In this document: in pieces, positions 33,751-42,208 of the stretch
Layout: every line of letters begins with the position of its first letter
Position numbering within the stretch: the first letter of the stretch is position 1
Origin: Caulobacter sp. UNC279MFTsu5.1
Lineage (GTDB): Bacteria; Pseudomonadota; Alphaproteobacteria; Caulobacterales; Caulobacteraceae
Length of the DNA: 64,000 bases
Reading direction: 5' to 3'
Assembly (NCBI RefSeq): GCF_900114015.1
Contig: NZ_FORN01000002.1
Location: 124,001 to 188,000, forward strand
Made by a program: the position numbers and the translations under genes
The notes under the pieces: model-generated
Told to the model about the DNA's origin: nothing
The model's input: only the letters and a program-made list of their open reading frames with translations
The model's database searches: none

Positions 33751-33780
33751 GGGCGGGCCGATGGCCCGCCCGTTCTTTTT
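33751..33780 (+). terminator. Intrinsic terminator after the MFS gene
   Basis: Perfect 9-bp stem GGGCGGGCC/GGCCCGCCC with loop GAT, followed by GTTCTTTTT. It ends the MFS transcript; the next gene is convergent. Confidence 0.85.
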
Positions 33781-33801
33781 GGCGCCCATGACCATCTCGA
33801 C

Positions 33802-34305
33802 CTAGGCGTCGTCGGAGTCGGGCGCCGCGGGCGCTGGCCCGCCGCGCATGCCTTCGGCCAACCTGCGCGTCAGCCGCACCAGAGCATCGAACTCTTCGGC
33901 GCTCCAGTCCTTGAACAGCTCCAGCGCCATGCGCTCGCGGGCGCGGTCGACCGCATCGGTGGCGAGCTTGCCCTGCCGCGTGATGACCGCTTCGCGCACC
34001 CGTCGATCGACCGCGCCGGCCTGTCGCTGGACCAGGCCCAGCGCCTCCAGTCGGGCCACTTGGCGGCTGACCGTGGTGTGGTCGCGTCCGACCCCGCCAG
34101 CCAGGTTGCCGACGCCAATGGGGCCTAGACGCTCGATTGCGACCAGGAGAGGGAACAGGGCCCGCTCGAGTTTGAGGCCCGCCGCCTCCAGCATGGCCGC
34201 GTCGCGCTCGGGCTGGTTCATGGCGCTGACCAGTTCGATCAGCGATCGGTGCAGCGACGGAAGAAACTCGAGGATGTGCCTGTTTTGCATAGTGTTTGTC
34301 GGCAT
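33802..34305 (-). CDS. MarR-family regulator
   Basis: A 167-residue regulator with a winged helix: PIGVGNLAGGVGRDHTTVSR, the recognition helix, then VARLEALGLVQRQAG and the Arg-Asp-containing wing DRRVREAVIT. N- and C-terminal helices give the dimer interface. The ATG at 34305 follows AAGGCGACCTG; a second ATG at 34290 is possible. It stands alone, convergent to the MFS gene. Target genes are not evident. Confidence 0.85.
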   Translation of the reverse strand: MPTNTMQNRHILEFLPSLHRSLIELVSAMNQPERDAAMLEAAGLKLERALFPLLVAIERLGPIGVGNLAGGVGRDHTTVSRQVARLEALGLVQRQAGAVDRRVREAVITRQGKLATDAVDRARERMALELFKDWSAEEFDALVRLTRRLAEGMRGGPAPAAPDSDDA

Positions 34306-34495
34306 CAGGTCGCCTTGGGGCGGGTAGCGCTTGCTTGATCGTCTAAAGCCCCATGGCTGTGATGGCCGGTGCAACAGGCCGTTCCGCGACCCCGGCGGGC
34401 GCCGTCGTCGTCCGCGGCCAGCCGGAAGGCGAGCCTCCCGTCCGACCAGGTCACGACGTCGCCTCTCGAAAACGTCGTGCGCCCCAAGACGAAAC

Positions 34496-34524
34496 CGCCC
34501 CTTTCCGCGACGGGAAGGGGCGCT
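34496..34524. terminator. Hairpin downstream of the 97-residue protein gene
   Basis: An 11-bp stem CGCCCCTTTCC/GGGAAGGGGCG (one wobble) with loop GCGAC, followed on the plus strand by CTTTG and on the minus strand by GTTTCGTCTT. Probable terminator for the minus-strand gene ending at 34543, possibly working in both directions. Confidence 0.45.
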
Positions 34525-34542
34525 TTGCGTCCAGGGACTTGG

Positions 34543-34836
34543 TTAGGCGCGGGCGCCGTCCACCTTGGCGTTGCCGAGCATGCCCAGTTTGACCTTACCG
34601 GCCGCGGCGTCTCCGGTGAAAGTCACTTCGAAATCCAGGGTCAATGGCATGGGGTTGGTGATCTTGCTGGTCCAGCTCAAGGTCGGACCGTTGACGACGC
34701 CTTCCACGGCGGCCTCGCCCATTGGCCCGCGAGCAGAGCCCGTAAAGGCCGAGCCTTGCTCTGTGATGTCCAGGTCGAGCTGTCGCGGCCCCATGGGTGA
34801 GTGAACGACCAGCTTCCATTTTCCGTCGGCGGACAT
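34543..34836 (-). CDS. Small conserved beta-rich hypothetical protein
   Basis: A 97-residue protein starting MSADGKWKLVVHSPMGPRQL, with alternating strands DLDITEQGSAFTGSARG, PTLSWTSKI and LDFEVTFTGDAAAGKVKLG. The pattern looks like a small beta-barrel or lipocalin-like fold seen in short proteins accompanying sterol or aromatic catabolism genes; no function can be assigned. AAGGAG precedes the ATG at 34836. Operator A5 lies about 190 bp upstream. Confidence 0.75.
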   Translation of the reverse strand: MSADGKWKLVVHSPMGPRQLDLDITEQGSAFTGSARGPMGEAAVEGVVNGPTLSWTSKITNPMPLTLDFEVTFTGDAAAGKVKLGMLGNAKVDGARA

Positions 34837-35027
34837 GTCTTGCTCCTTCTGGCCGCGCAGGATCGGCGACCTTGTTGATGGCCTTAGGCCGGCGGCGGCC
34901 GAGGCCACGGTCCGTGACGCCCCAGCGCCAGGAAGGCGTCGGTGACGAGCACGGGGACGCCTCTCCTGACGTGAAGGGGGCGATCTGGATGGCGCGGCCG
35001 CCCGTCACGTCTCCCTCGCCGGCCTTG

Positions 35028-35044
35028 AGGACCAAAATGGTCTA
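35028..35044. promoter_or_regulatory. Operator A5
   Basis: AGGACC-AAAAT-GGTCTA. Read on the minus strand it is preceded by AACCCATATA, the same layout as A3. Faces the 97-residue protein gene. Confidence 0.5.
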
Positions 35045-35295
35045 TATGGGTTGGATAATGGTCGCGCAAGTTCGCGGCTCGTCGATTTTTCGGACGACTC
35101 GACGTTTCCCTTGATCTCCTAGCCAAGGAAAGCTGCTGAATCTTCATTCAAGCGCCGAATTTCGGCGATCTTGCTGAGTCTTCGCCGCGCGCGCACGCCT
35201 GCAGCTCACCGGGCCGATCTCGGTCTTGCTCTCATCGCGGTCGAGCAAGATCGTTCGTCAAATGGCGGCGCGAGACGCAGGTTGCCCTTGTCGCT

Positions 35296-35330
35296 CCAAC
35301 CTTAATGGTATTGATTGGTCTTTATTGGTC
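35296..35330. promoter_or_regulatory. Operator A6 with phased GGT repeats before TonB receptor 2
   Basis: CCAACC-TTAAT-GGTATT (35296-35312) begins a run in which GGT recurs at 35307, 35317 and 35327, exactly 10 bp apart, within AATGGT/ATTGGT hexamers. Phasing of one helical turn suggests several protein subunits binding on one face of the DNA. Confidence 0.5.
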
Positions 35331-35371
35331 CAAGAGTGTCAATCAATCCCGGGACCAAAGGGAGGAAGAAC

Positions 35372-37615
35372 ATGAACCATCGTGCAGCGACCCTGCGCGC
35401 GGCGCTGATCGCCGCCTGCAGCCTGGCGCCTCTGGCGGCCGTGGCGCAGACTGGCGCACCCGCGTCCAACCGTGGCGGCCAGGCCGAAGCGATCGAGGAG
35501 GTGGTCGTCGTCGCCCGAAAGCAGGGCGAGACGCTGCTGGACGCGCCAGCCACCATCAGCGTCCTGCAGGAGCGCGCCGTCCAAGCGGCCAATATCACCA
35601 GCGCCACACAGCTGTCGGGGATCGTGCCCGGACTGGTGATCATGCAAGGCACGGCCGGGGCTTCCGCGGCGGTTCGCGGTCTGGGCTCGACCTCGGCCGA
35701 TCCGGGGATGGAGTCTTCGGTGGCGACGTTCCAGGACGGCGTCTATCTGGGCCATCCGCGCGACTACACCATGCCAGTTTATGACGTCGCCCAGATCGAA
35801 CTGATCAAGGGCACCCAGTCGACCCTGCTGGGCAAGAACACCAGCCTCGGCGCGGTCTCGATCATCAGCCGCAAGCCTAGCGGAACCTTCGGTTACGACG
35901 TGACCGTGACCCATAGCGACGGCATCGGCGGCAACCGCCTGGAGGCCGGCGTCGACGCGCCTCTGGGCGGCGGGTTCGCGCTGCGATTGGCCGGCGTCGT
36001 CAACGACGAAGGCGGCTACGTCCGCAATCTTTACCTCGGCGACAAGGAGCGGCGGATCAATGACAGTTCGGGCCGGCTGGTCCTGACCGGCCCGTTGGGC
36101 GAGAAGGCCGATCTGACCTTCCTCTATCAGCATGACGACCATCAGACCGATGGTCACTACATGGAGCTGCTCAGCGACCCCAAAGGGGTCGTCTCCGCGC
36201 GGGCGGCGGCCCTGGGCCAGACCAATTTCGAAGCGGTGGGCAACGACCGTTCCTATAGCGGCGCTGATGGCGTGGCCGGCGGCGCGGCCGGACCTCCCCA
36301 GTTCGACAACCAGAAAGGCGATCGCGCAACCCTGGTCGCCGTCGCCGAGGTCGGGCGTAACACCCTGACGGCTCAGTCGGCGTGGGTTGAGTGGAATTCT
36401 CGTCGCGCGATGGACCTGGATTTTACGCGGGCGCAGCTTCTGGACTTGTACGATCACGAAAAGAACTACGTCCTCTCCCAGGAGATCCGCCTGGCCTCGC
36501 CGCCCACCGACCGACTGTCCTGGTTGGCGGGCGTCTACGGTTACAGGAACAACTGGCGACTGGTGCGCGCGGTCAAGGCCCAGACGGCCGGCGGCCTATT
36601 CCCGTTCCTTGGCTCGGCCGCGGGCGACCTTCTGGTGCGGACTGAAGCCTGGTCCGCCTTCGGCTCGACCCGTTACCAGCTCTCCGATCGCTTCACCTTG
36701 TCGGCGGGCTTGCGCTACACCGACGAGGACAAGACACCGACCTATCAGCGCGCTTCCACCGGATTCTTCGCGTTGGCCAGCCAGTCGCCGAGCCTGGCCA
36801 AGACGACCCTGAAGACGCGGACGGCCCGCAGCCTCGATGGCGATCTGGGCGTGCAGTTTCGGCCCAACGACAGGACCATGCTCTATTTGACCTGGTCGAA
36901 GGGCAGCAAGAGCGGCGGCTTTCAGAGCAGTCCGACCACTCTGGGCGCGGCCGAGTATGACGATGAGACCGCCTACACCACCGAACTGGGCGCCAAGTTC
37001 GATTTGGCGCGACGCGGCTATCTGACCGCAGCTCTGTTCGACACGCGAGTCGATGGCTTCCAGGTCAGCCGCACGGCGGTCGTCGATGGGGTCGCCCAGT
37101 TGGTGATTTCCAACGGCGATATCGGCGCTCGCGGCGCCGAGTTCAGCGGCTCGTGGCAGGTGACCCCGAAGCTGACGCTCAATGGCGGCGTCGTCTATTC
37201 CGACGCCAAGTTCACCAAGGACTTCGGCGCGAGCGGCGCGTTGGTGGCCTACAAGAACATGCGAACCCCGCGCGCGCCGGCATGGTCCGGCTCAATGAAC
37301 GCTCGCTACCAGACAACGCTCGGCGACCGGCTGAGCCTACGGATCGAAGGCTCGGCGGCCTACACCGGCGACGCGGATCTGCAGTTGCGGTCGACCGATC
37401 CGCTGGCTCCCATCGCCAAGGCCCATACCCTTTTGGATGGCCAGGTCGCCATCGCCGACAAGGCGCGAGGATGGGAGCTGGCGCTGATCGGCACAAACCT
37501 CGGCGACAAGCGGTTCGCGACGTTCGACACGGCGGTCACGGCTGGCGCAGGCGCCTATTACGGGACCCTCAACCGCCCGCGCGTCATCGCCCTGCAACTG
37601 AAGGTCTCGCGCTAA
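35372..37615 (+). CDS. TonB-dependent outer-membrane receptor 2
   Basis: A 747-residue receptor: signal peptide ending LAPLAAVAQT, TonB-box-like AIEEVVVVARKQGE, plug domain with VRGLGSTSADPG and LIKGTQSTLLGKNTSLGAV, then a beta-barrel. The usual GPQGTL plug motif reads GTQSTLLGKN, a departure shared by some catabolic receptors. The gene has GGAGG at 35361-35365. It does not end in the usual aromatic residue (final residues QLKVSR), so the last beta-strand signal is atypical. Likely an importer for the region 2 substrate. Confidence 0.92.
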   Translation: MNHRAATLRAALIAACSLAPLAAVAQTGAPASNRGGQAEAIEEVVVVARKQGETLLDAPATISVLQERAVQAANITSATQLSGIVPGLVIMQGTAGASAAVRGLGSTSADPGMESSVATFQDGVYLGHPRDYTMPVYDVAQIELIKGTQSTLLGKNTSLGAVSIISRKPSGTFGYDVTVTHSDGIGGNRLEAGVDAPLGGGFALRLAGVVNDEGGYVRNLYLGDKERRINDSSGRLVLTGPLGEKADLTFLYQHDDHQTDGHYMELLSDPKGVVSARAAALGQTNFEAVGNDRSYSGADGVAGGAAGPPQFDNQKGDRATLVAVAEVGRNTLTAQSAWVEWNSRRAMDLDFTRAQLLDLYDHEKNYVLSQEIRLASPPTDRLSWLAGVYGYRNNWRLVRAVKAQTAGGLFPFLGSAAGDLLVRTEAWSAFGSTRYQLSDRFTLSAGLRYTDEDKTPTYQRASTGFFALASQSPSLAKTTLKTRTARSLDGDLGVQFRPNDRTMLYLTWSKGSKSGGFQSSPTTLGAAEYDDETAYTTELGAKFDLARRGYLTAALFDTRVDGFQVSRTAVVDGVAQLVISNGDIGARGAEFSGSWQVTPKLTLNGGVVYSDAKFTKDFGASGALVAYKNMRTPRAPAWSGSMNARYQTTLGDRLSLRIEGSAAYTGDADLQLRSTDPLAPIAKAHTLLDGQVAIADKARGWELALIGTNLGDKRFATFDTAVTAGAGAYYGTLNRPRVIALQLKVSR

Positions 37616-37620
37616 GCGCC

Positions 37621-37656
37621 GGCCAGGTCGTGACGTTGGGGCGTCGCGACCTGGCC
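37621..37656. terminator. Inverted repeat between convergent genes
   Basis: GGCCAGGTCG and CGACCTGGCC, 16 nt apart, in the gap between TonB receptor 2 and the convergent amidohydrolase. There is no T-run, so it is at most a weak bidirectional terminator. Confidence 0.35.
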
Positions 37657-37669
37657 TTGCGCAGCGCGA

Positions 37670-39016
37670 TCAAGCCTGGAGGCGGCGGATCGGCAAGTTG
37701 GCTGCGGCGGCGATACGCGCGCCAGAGGCCTCAAGTTCGACCCGCAGGCTATCGAGGGCGCCATAGAGCAGGCGGCCGGCTTGCTTGCGCCAGACACCGC
37801 CGATCATCACCGCCTCGATATTGGCCAGGCTCGCCTGCAGGGCCATGGCGGTCGGATCGTTGTTCGGCCACAGGTTCAGAGCCCTCGCGTCGATCATCAC
37901 CAGGTCGGCTTGCTTGCCAGGCTCCAGAGAACCGATCCGGTCCTGAAGGCCCAAGGCGCGCGCGCCCTCGATCGTGGCCCAGGCCAGGGCGTCCCCGGCG
38001 GTCAAGCGCGCCGGCGGCGGGTCGTCGGGGGCCGCCCGAAACGCTTCGTAGTCCTGTCCCCTGACATGGGCGAGAGCCACGCGGGCGGCGATCAGAAGCT
38101 CACCGGAAATGCCGGTCTCGATGTCGATTCCCAACGAAGGGGCCGCGCCCAGCGCCCTCAGCTTTCCAGTGATCGGAAAGCCGTGGCCGTCGTTCAGCTC
38201 GACCTCCGGCGTGATGGTGAAACTCACGCCGACATCGATCAGTCGCTTGAGCAGGTCGGCGTCGATCTGGTTGGCGTGCACGAAATTGGCGTGGGGGCCC
38301 AGGAGGCCTTGGTCGAACAGGCGCGTCCAGACCTCGGGCGGACAGGGCGGACCGCCGCTGTGGTGCATCGAGATCACCAAGCCCCGATCACGCGCGAGGC
38401 TCAGGTCGGCCTGGGCGACGTCGAACGGCGAGTAGAGCGGCCCGGGCGCGGCAAGGCCAAGGGTTAGAAGGCCGTCGTCGGCGAAGGCCGGTTTCGCCAG
38501 CAGGCGGTCGACCTCCGTCGCGGGGTGAGGGCCGGCGTCGTGAGGACCACCGCCGCGCGGCACGCCATGGAAAAAGACCGCGCGAATCCCCGCGTCGGTC
38601 AAGGCCTCTACCGCGGCGTCGGCGTGGCCCGGCGTCGCGGCGTTGTGGCACCAATCGCCCAGCGTGGTGGTCCCGCAAGCGATCTGGTTCAAGGCGCCGG
38701 CAAGCGTGCCCACATGAAGGTCGGCTTCGGTGTAGAGGGGCGCGGCCGCGCCGTGAATCCAGACCAAGTACTCCAGAAGGTTCCAATCGGCGGAGACGCC
38801 ACGAAGACCCGATTGCCAGGTATGCATGTGGGCGTTGACCAGGCCGGGAATGATGATGCGGCCGACGGCGTCGATCTCCTCGGCGTCGTGAGCCGCTAGG
38901 TTTTCGCCGAGCGCGATAATCCGCGAGCCCTCGATAAGAATGTCCGTCGCGCCGGAGTTTGGCGCCGCCGGCGGCGCGGCGATAACCAGTCCGCCGCGAA
39001 TGATCGTGCGCTTCAC
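37670..39016 (-). CDS. Amidohydrolase (cytosine deaminase/AtzA-like)
   Basis: A 448-residue metal-dependent hydrolase. After an N-terminal beta-sandwich (KRTIIRGGLVIAAPP ... DAVGRIIIPGLV in abbreviated form) comes the metal motif NAHMHTW (His63, His65), then VISMHHSGG, FVHANQID and a C-terminal IGSLEPGKQADLVMIDA. Family members deaminate or dechlorinate ring compounds. The GTG at 39016 has a perfect AGGAGG before it. Operator A7 lies about 75 bp upstream. Confidence 0.88.
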   Translation of the reverse strand: MKRTIIRGGLVIAAPPAAPNSGATDILIEGSRIIALGENLAAHDAEEIDAVGRIIIPGLVNAHMHTWQSGLRGVSADWNLLEYLVWIHGAAAPLYTEADLHVGTLAGALNQIACGTTTLGDWCHNAATPGHADAAVEALTDAGIRAVFFHGVPRGGGPHDAGPHPATEVDRLLAKPAFADDGLLTLGLAAPGPLYSPFDVAQADLSLARDRGLVISMHHSGGPPCPPEVWTRLFDQGLLGPHANFVHANQIDADLLKRLIDVGVSFTITPEVELNDGHGFPITGKLRALGAAPSLGIDIETGISGELLIAARVALAHVRGQDYEAFRAAPDDPPPARLTAGDALAWATIEGARALGLQDRIGSLEPGKQADLVMIDARALNLWPNNDPTAMALQASLANIEAVMIGGVWRKQAGRLLYGALDSLRVELEASGARIAAAANLPIRRLQA

Positions 39017-39087
39017 GGTGTCTCCTCCTGTCAGCGGCGAGACTTGAGCCTCGGCGCGGGCGGCCACTTGCGGGCCATCTCCAACTT

Positions 39088-39104
39088 CAAACCAATATGG
39101 GTTC
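39088..39104. promoter_or_regulatory. Operator A7 before the amidohydrolase
   Basis: CAAACC-AATAT-GGGTTC, with the AACCAAT half found at other A sites. More degenerate than A1-A4. Confidence 0.4.
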
Positions 39105-39121
39105 GCGGCGGCTCGCCTGCA

Positions 39122-40270
39122 TCAGGCCCGGGTCAGGCGCGACGTCAGCCAGTCGCCGATCAGGGCGTGCTTGTCGTCGGAGTGATTGTAGAGACAGTGA
39201 TCGCCATCCGAGTAGATCGCCATCGTCTTGTCGGTCGAGGCGGCGCTGTTGAAGAGGTGCGTGGCGTCCATCTTGCTGATCAGCGGATCCAGTTCGCCAT
39301 GGACGATCAGAAGCGGGCAGCGGACGGGGTTCTCGGGATCGACCGGCTTGACGGTTTGCCAGATGGCGTCGACCTCGGCCTCGCCGACATCGCCACAGTG
39401 GGCGGTGATGCGTTGATAGGGCACGGGCATGGTTTTGGCGCCGATCGGCAGACTGGTGCCGCCGTTGTCGCAACAGGCCAGGATCCTCGGCTCGTTGGCC
39501 GCCAGGTGGATCGCGAAAGAGCCGCCCATGCTCAGACCCACCGTCGCCAGCGGCAGGCTCTCTTCGTGTTCAAAAACGTCGATCACGTCGCGATAGGCAT
39601 CTAGCCAGTTGCGGCGCAGATAGGTGCCCAGCACCATGCGCGTCTCGCCCTGGCCCGGCTGGTCGATCAGGATGGCCTCCATGCCCAGCGCCGACAGCGT
39701 CGTGCCCATCTCGCTGAAGTCCATCGCCCAGCCTTCGACGCCGCCGATGACGATGACCCTCGCCAGGGCCTTGTCCGTCTTGGCCGGATAGCGCCAAAGC
39801 GCGACCGGTCCGGCCCGCGTGTCGATTTCCCGACGGAAGCGGTCGTCAGTGATCGCCGCGGCCTCGGCATAGAGCTGGGCGGCGCGGCGGTAGATGTCGT
39901 AGCGCTCGTCGGTGTTGGTCAGCATCATCATCTGGCTCATGCGGATCAAGGCTGAGGCGCGGTAGAGCCGATTGGCCCGCGTCACGGCCGAGGGCGGCGC
40001 GATCTCGCCGGGAGGCGGCGCCAGGCATTCCTCCGCCAGATTGGTCGCGACGGTCTGCCAGCGTTCGCCGAAAGCCACCCGCGCGCGCAACTCCACCGCG
40101 TCCGCATGGTGGACGCCATAAGCCATCAGGCGCTCAACCGAAAACTGGCGCAGACCGGCCTGCGACTCCTGTGGCAGCTTGGCGATGACTTCGTCGGTGA
40201 TCAGGTCGTTGCGCCTGTTGGAGAATGCGCGTGTCCAAATGCCGGTGTCCGCCGCCTGAAGCGTGTCCAT
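39122..40270 (-). CDS. Alpha/beta-hydrolase (2,6-dihydropseudooxynicotine hydrolase/FrsA-like)
   Basis: A 382-residue protein with a long helical N-terminal region (1-150) and a C-terminal alpha/beta-hydrolase domain. The nucleophile elbow is VGLSMGGSF, the acid lies in VHGELDPL and the His in DGDHCLYN. The layout matches C-C or ester hydrolases such as 2,6-dihydropseudooxynicotine hydrolase. GGGAGG precedes the ATG at 40270. It follows the SDR gene by about 70 bp on the same strand. Confidence 0.85.
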   Translation of the reverse strand: MDTLQAADTGIWTRAFSNRRNDLITDEVIAKLPQESQAGLRQFSVERLMAYGVHHADAVELRARVAFGERWQTVATNLAEECLAPPPGEIAPPSAVTRANRLYRASALIRMSQMMMLTNTDERYDIYRRAAQLYAEAAAITDDRFRREIDTRAGPVALWRYPAKTDKALARVIVIGGVEGWAMDFSEMGTTLSALGMEAILIDQPGQGETRMVLGTYLRRNWLDAYRDVIDVFEHEESLPLATVGLSMGGSFAIHLAANEPRILACCDNGGTSLPIGAKTMPVPYQRITAHCGDVGEAEVDAIWQTVKPVDPENPVRCPLLIVHGELDPLISKMDATHLFNSAASTDKTMAIYSDGDHCLYNHSDDKHALIGDWLTSRLTRA

Positions 40271-40342
40271 GCCAAAACCTCCCATACTCGTTTCAAACTG
40301 AATGAAGTCCGTTCGTGGACGGCCCTGGTCAGGGCTGTCGGT

Positions 40343-41062
40343 TCACGCGATGGCTCCGCCGCCGTCGACCGACAGGGTCGTTCCGGTCATGAAGGGGTTG
40401 GTCGCGGCCAGGAAGATCGCGGCCGCCACATCCTCCGGCGCGCCGATCCGTTTGGCGGGCAAGCGCTGGGCCGAAGCGGCGAACATGGCCTCGCGCGTCT
40501 CTTGCGGCAGTCCCGACCACAGCGGCGTGGCGATGACGCCGGGCGAGATCGCGTTCACCCGCACAGGCGACAATTCCAGGGCCAGGCCCCGGGCCAAGGC
40601 CTCCAGGGCGCTGTTGATCGCCCCTTGCAGCACCGCCGCCGGCGAGGGCCGTTGGCCCAGAACCCCGGAGACGAAGGTCAACGATCCGGCCGGATTGATC
40701 TTCACCGCCCGCGCCACCTGGTAGGCGCCCCAGAACTTGCTCTCCATCGCCGCGCGGGCGTCTTCCATGGACAGGCCGGACACCGAGCCGGCCTTGGCCT
40801 GGGCCGCGCTGATGACGACGTGATCGAAGGGCGGTTGCGGTCCGAGCACGGCCTCGACGGCGGCGTTGTCGCGGATGTCGAAGGCCAGGGCGACAGCGCC
40901 GATGTCCTCGGCGGCGCGTTGCAGACGCTCGCTGGCCCTCGCGGCGGCCAGCACCGTCGCTCCGGCGCGGGCGAACCGGATTGCGGCGGCTTTGCCAATG
41001 CCGCTGCTGGCGCCCACCACCAGGACCCGTGCGCCCCGCAGATCGGTCTCGATATCCGTCAC
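40343..41062 (-). CDS. SDR-family protein lacking the catalytic Tyr-Lys
   Basis: A 239-residue short-chain dehydrogenase fold: VLVVGASSGIGKAAAIRFAR for cofactor binding, FDIRDNAAVEAVLG, FVSGVLGQRP where the Ser lies, and VRVNAISPGVIATPLW. The expected YxxxK is replaced by a VLQGAINSAL segment, so normal dehydrogenase chemistry is doubtful. This variant also occurs in a recognisable SDR subgroup, so it is not a sequencing error. The GTG at 41062 with AAGGA upstream is preferred to longer starts. It faces the TIM-barrel hydrolase gene. Confidence 0.82.
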   Translation of the reverse strand: MTDIETDLRGARVLVVGASSGIGKAAAIRFARAGATVLAAARASERLQRAAEDIGAVALAFDIRDNAAVEAVLGPQPPFDHVVISAAQAKAGSVSGLSMEDARAAMESKFWGAYQVARAVKINPAGSLTFVSGVLGQRPSPAAVLQGAINSALEALARGLALELSPVRVNAISPGVIATPLWSGLPQETREAMFAASAQRLPAKRIGAPEDVAAAIFLAATNPFMTGTTLSVDGGGAIA

Positions 41063-41245
41063 GACAGCATCCTTCCCTACGCGCCGACGGCCGACCATGC
41101 CCCGCGAGGAGGCCCTCAAGGCCTGTGGGCGCGGGAGGTTGCGCCATTCTCTACCAAGCGGCGCCGCTGAAGATCGGCGCATCTTGGCGTTTTCGTCTTC
41201 TAAACGCCGTTAAGACCTCGCTTGTCAAACCAATTTCCAACCAAT

Positions 41246-41262
41246 AGAACCATTTCGGTTGC
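41246..41262. promoter_or_regulatory. Operator A8 in the SDR/TIM-barrel hydrolase gap
   Basis: AGAACC-ATTTC-GGTTGC, preceded by AACCAAT copies starting at 41228 and 41239. The spacing is about one helical turn, as at A6. The 300-bp gap contains no other feature. Confidence 0.5.
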
Positions 41263-41362
41263 GAGAGCTCTGCGAACGGGCTGTGGCGACCACCGTTCAG
41301 GCTGATCTCTCGCCAGCGCGGCTGGCGAAACGCCCCAGCCCACTAAGGGAGGAAGTCCGCCC

Positions 41363-42169
41363 ATGCTCATCGTCGACTCCCAAATCCACCTGTGGACGGG
41401 CGATCAGGCCCCACCGCACCATTGGCGCGCGCCCTATCGGGCCGAGCAGGCCTTGCGCGACATGGACGAGGCCGGCGTCGCGCGAGCGGTGGTCTGTCCG
41501 GCCATCTGGGACGTCGACGCCAACGCCTATTCCGTCCAGGCGGCGCAGGCCCACCCCGACCGCTTTGCGGTCCTGGGCTGGTTCGACCTGGATCGGCCGG
41601 CCGATCCTGCCTTCGTCGAACAGTTCGTCGGCCAGGCCGGGATGCTTGGCCTTCGGTTCGTGCTGTTCCATCCCGCCCAACTGGAAGCGCTGGCCAGCGG
41701 CGGCCTGGACTGGATCTGGGGCGCCGCGCACGACCTGGCCTTGCCGGTCGGCTTCATCGCGCCGCCGCAGGTGTTCGGGGACGTCGCGCGGATCGCCCGC
41801 CGCTACCCGCGCATGCGCCTGCTCCTGGATCACATCGGCATCGCACACTGGGAAAAGGCGCCCGACGTCCTGGCGCGGCTGGACGAGATCCTGGCGCTGG
41901 CCAACGAGCCGAACATCGCCGTCAAGGCCTCGGCCACGCCCTGCGTGGCCACCGACGCCTATCCGTTCGAAAGCATCCATCCGATCCTCAAGCGCACCTT
42001 CGACGCCTTCGGACCTCAGCGAACCTTCTGGGGCACCGACTACACGCGCCTGACCTGCAGCTGGAGCGAAGGCGTGCGGCTCTTTACCGAGGCGCTCCCA
42101 TGGCTGAAGGGAGAGGATCTGGACTGGGTGATGGGGCGCGGTGTCTGCGAGTGGATCGGCTGGCGCTAG
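41363..42169 (+). CDS. Amidohydrolase-related TIM-barrel hydrolase
   Basis: A 268-residue protein of the amidohydro-rel family (lactonase/decarboxylase type). It starts LIVDSQIHLWTGD, where the first metal His of the usual HxH is Gln, then has the strand LRFVLFHP, LLLDHIGIAHW with the second His, and the C-terminal FWGTDYTRL with the Asp. It may hydrolyse a lactone or decarboxylate an acid in the pathway. A GGAGG lies at the expected distance before the ATG. It is followed 39 bp later by the Usp gene. Confidence 0.85.
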   Translation: MLIVDSQIHLWTGDQAPPHHWRAPYRAEQALRDMDEAGVARAVVCPAIWDVDANAYSVQAAQAHPDRFAVLGWFDLDRPADPAFVEQFVGQAGMLGLRFVLFHPAQLEALASGGLDWIWGAAHDLALPVGFIAPPQVFGDVARIARRYPRMRLLLDHIGIAHWEKAPDVLARLDEILALANEPNIAVKASATPCVATDAYPFESIHPILKRTFDAFGPQRTFWGTDYTRLTCSWSEGVRLFTEALPWLKGEDLDWVMGRGVCEWIGWR

Positions 42170-42208
42170 CCGCCAGGCGCAATCCTTCGACTCAGCGAGG
42201 ACACGCCC

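Larger units (their letters stand above)
34837..35371. other. 535-bp noncoding gap with two A-type operators
   Basis: No complete gene is supported. On the minus strand two short open pieces in different frames (VTGGRAIQIAPFT near 34980-35010 and GVPVLVTDAFLALG near 34900-34950) follow operator A5 and could be the relic of a small gene broken by a frameshift; I do not recognise the family. The right part is the promoter of TonB receptor 2. Confidence 0.4.

Noticed and set aside
32239..33795. 518-codon open frame antisense to the MFS transporter
   Set aside because: Gln/Asp/Arg-rich, no recognisable fold, entirely covered by a sense gene.
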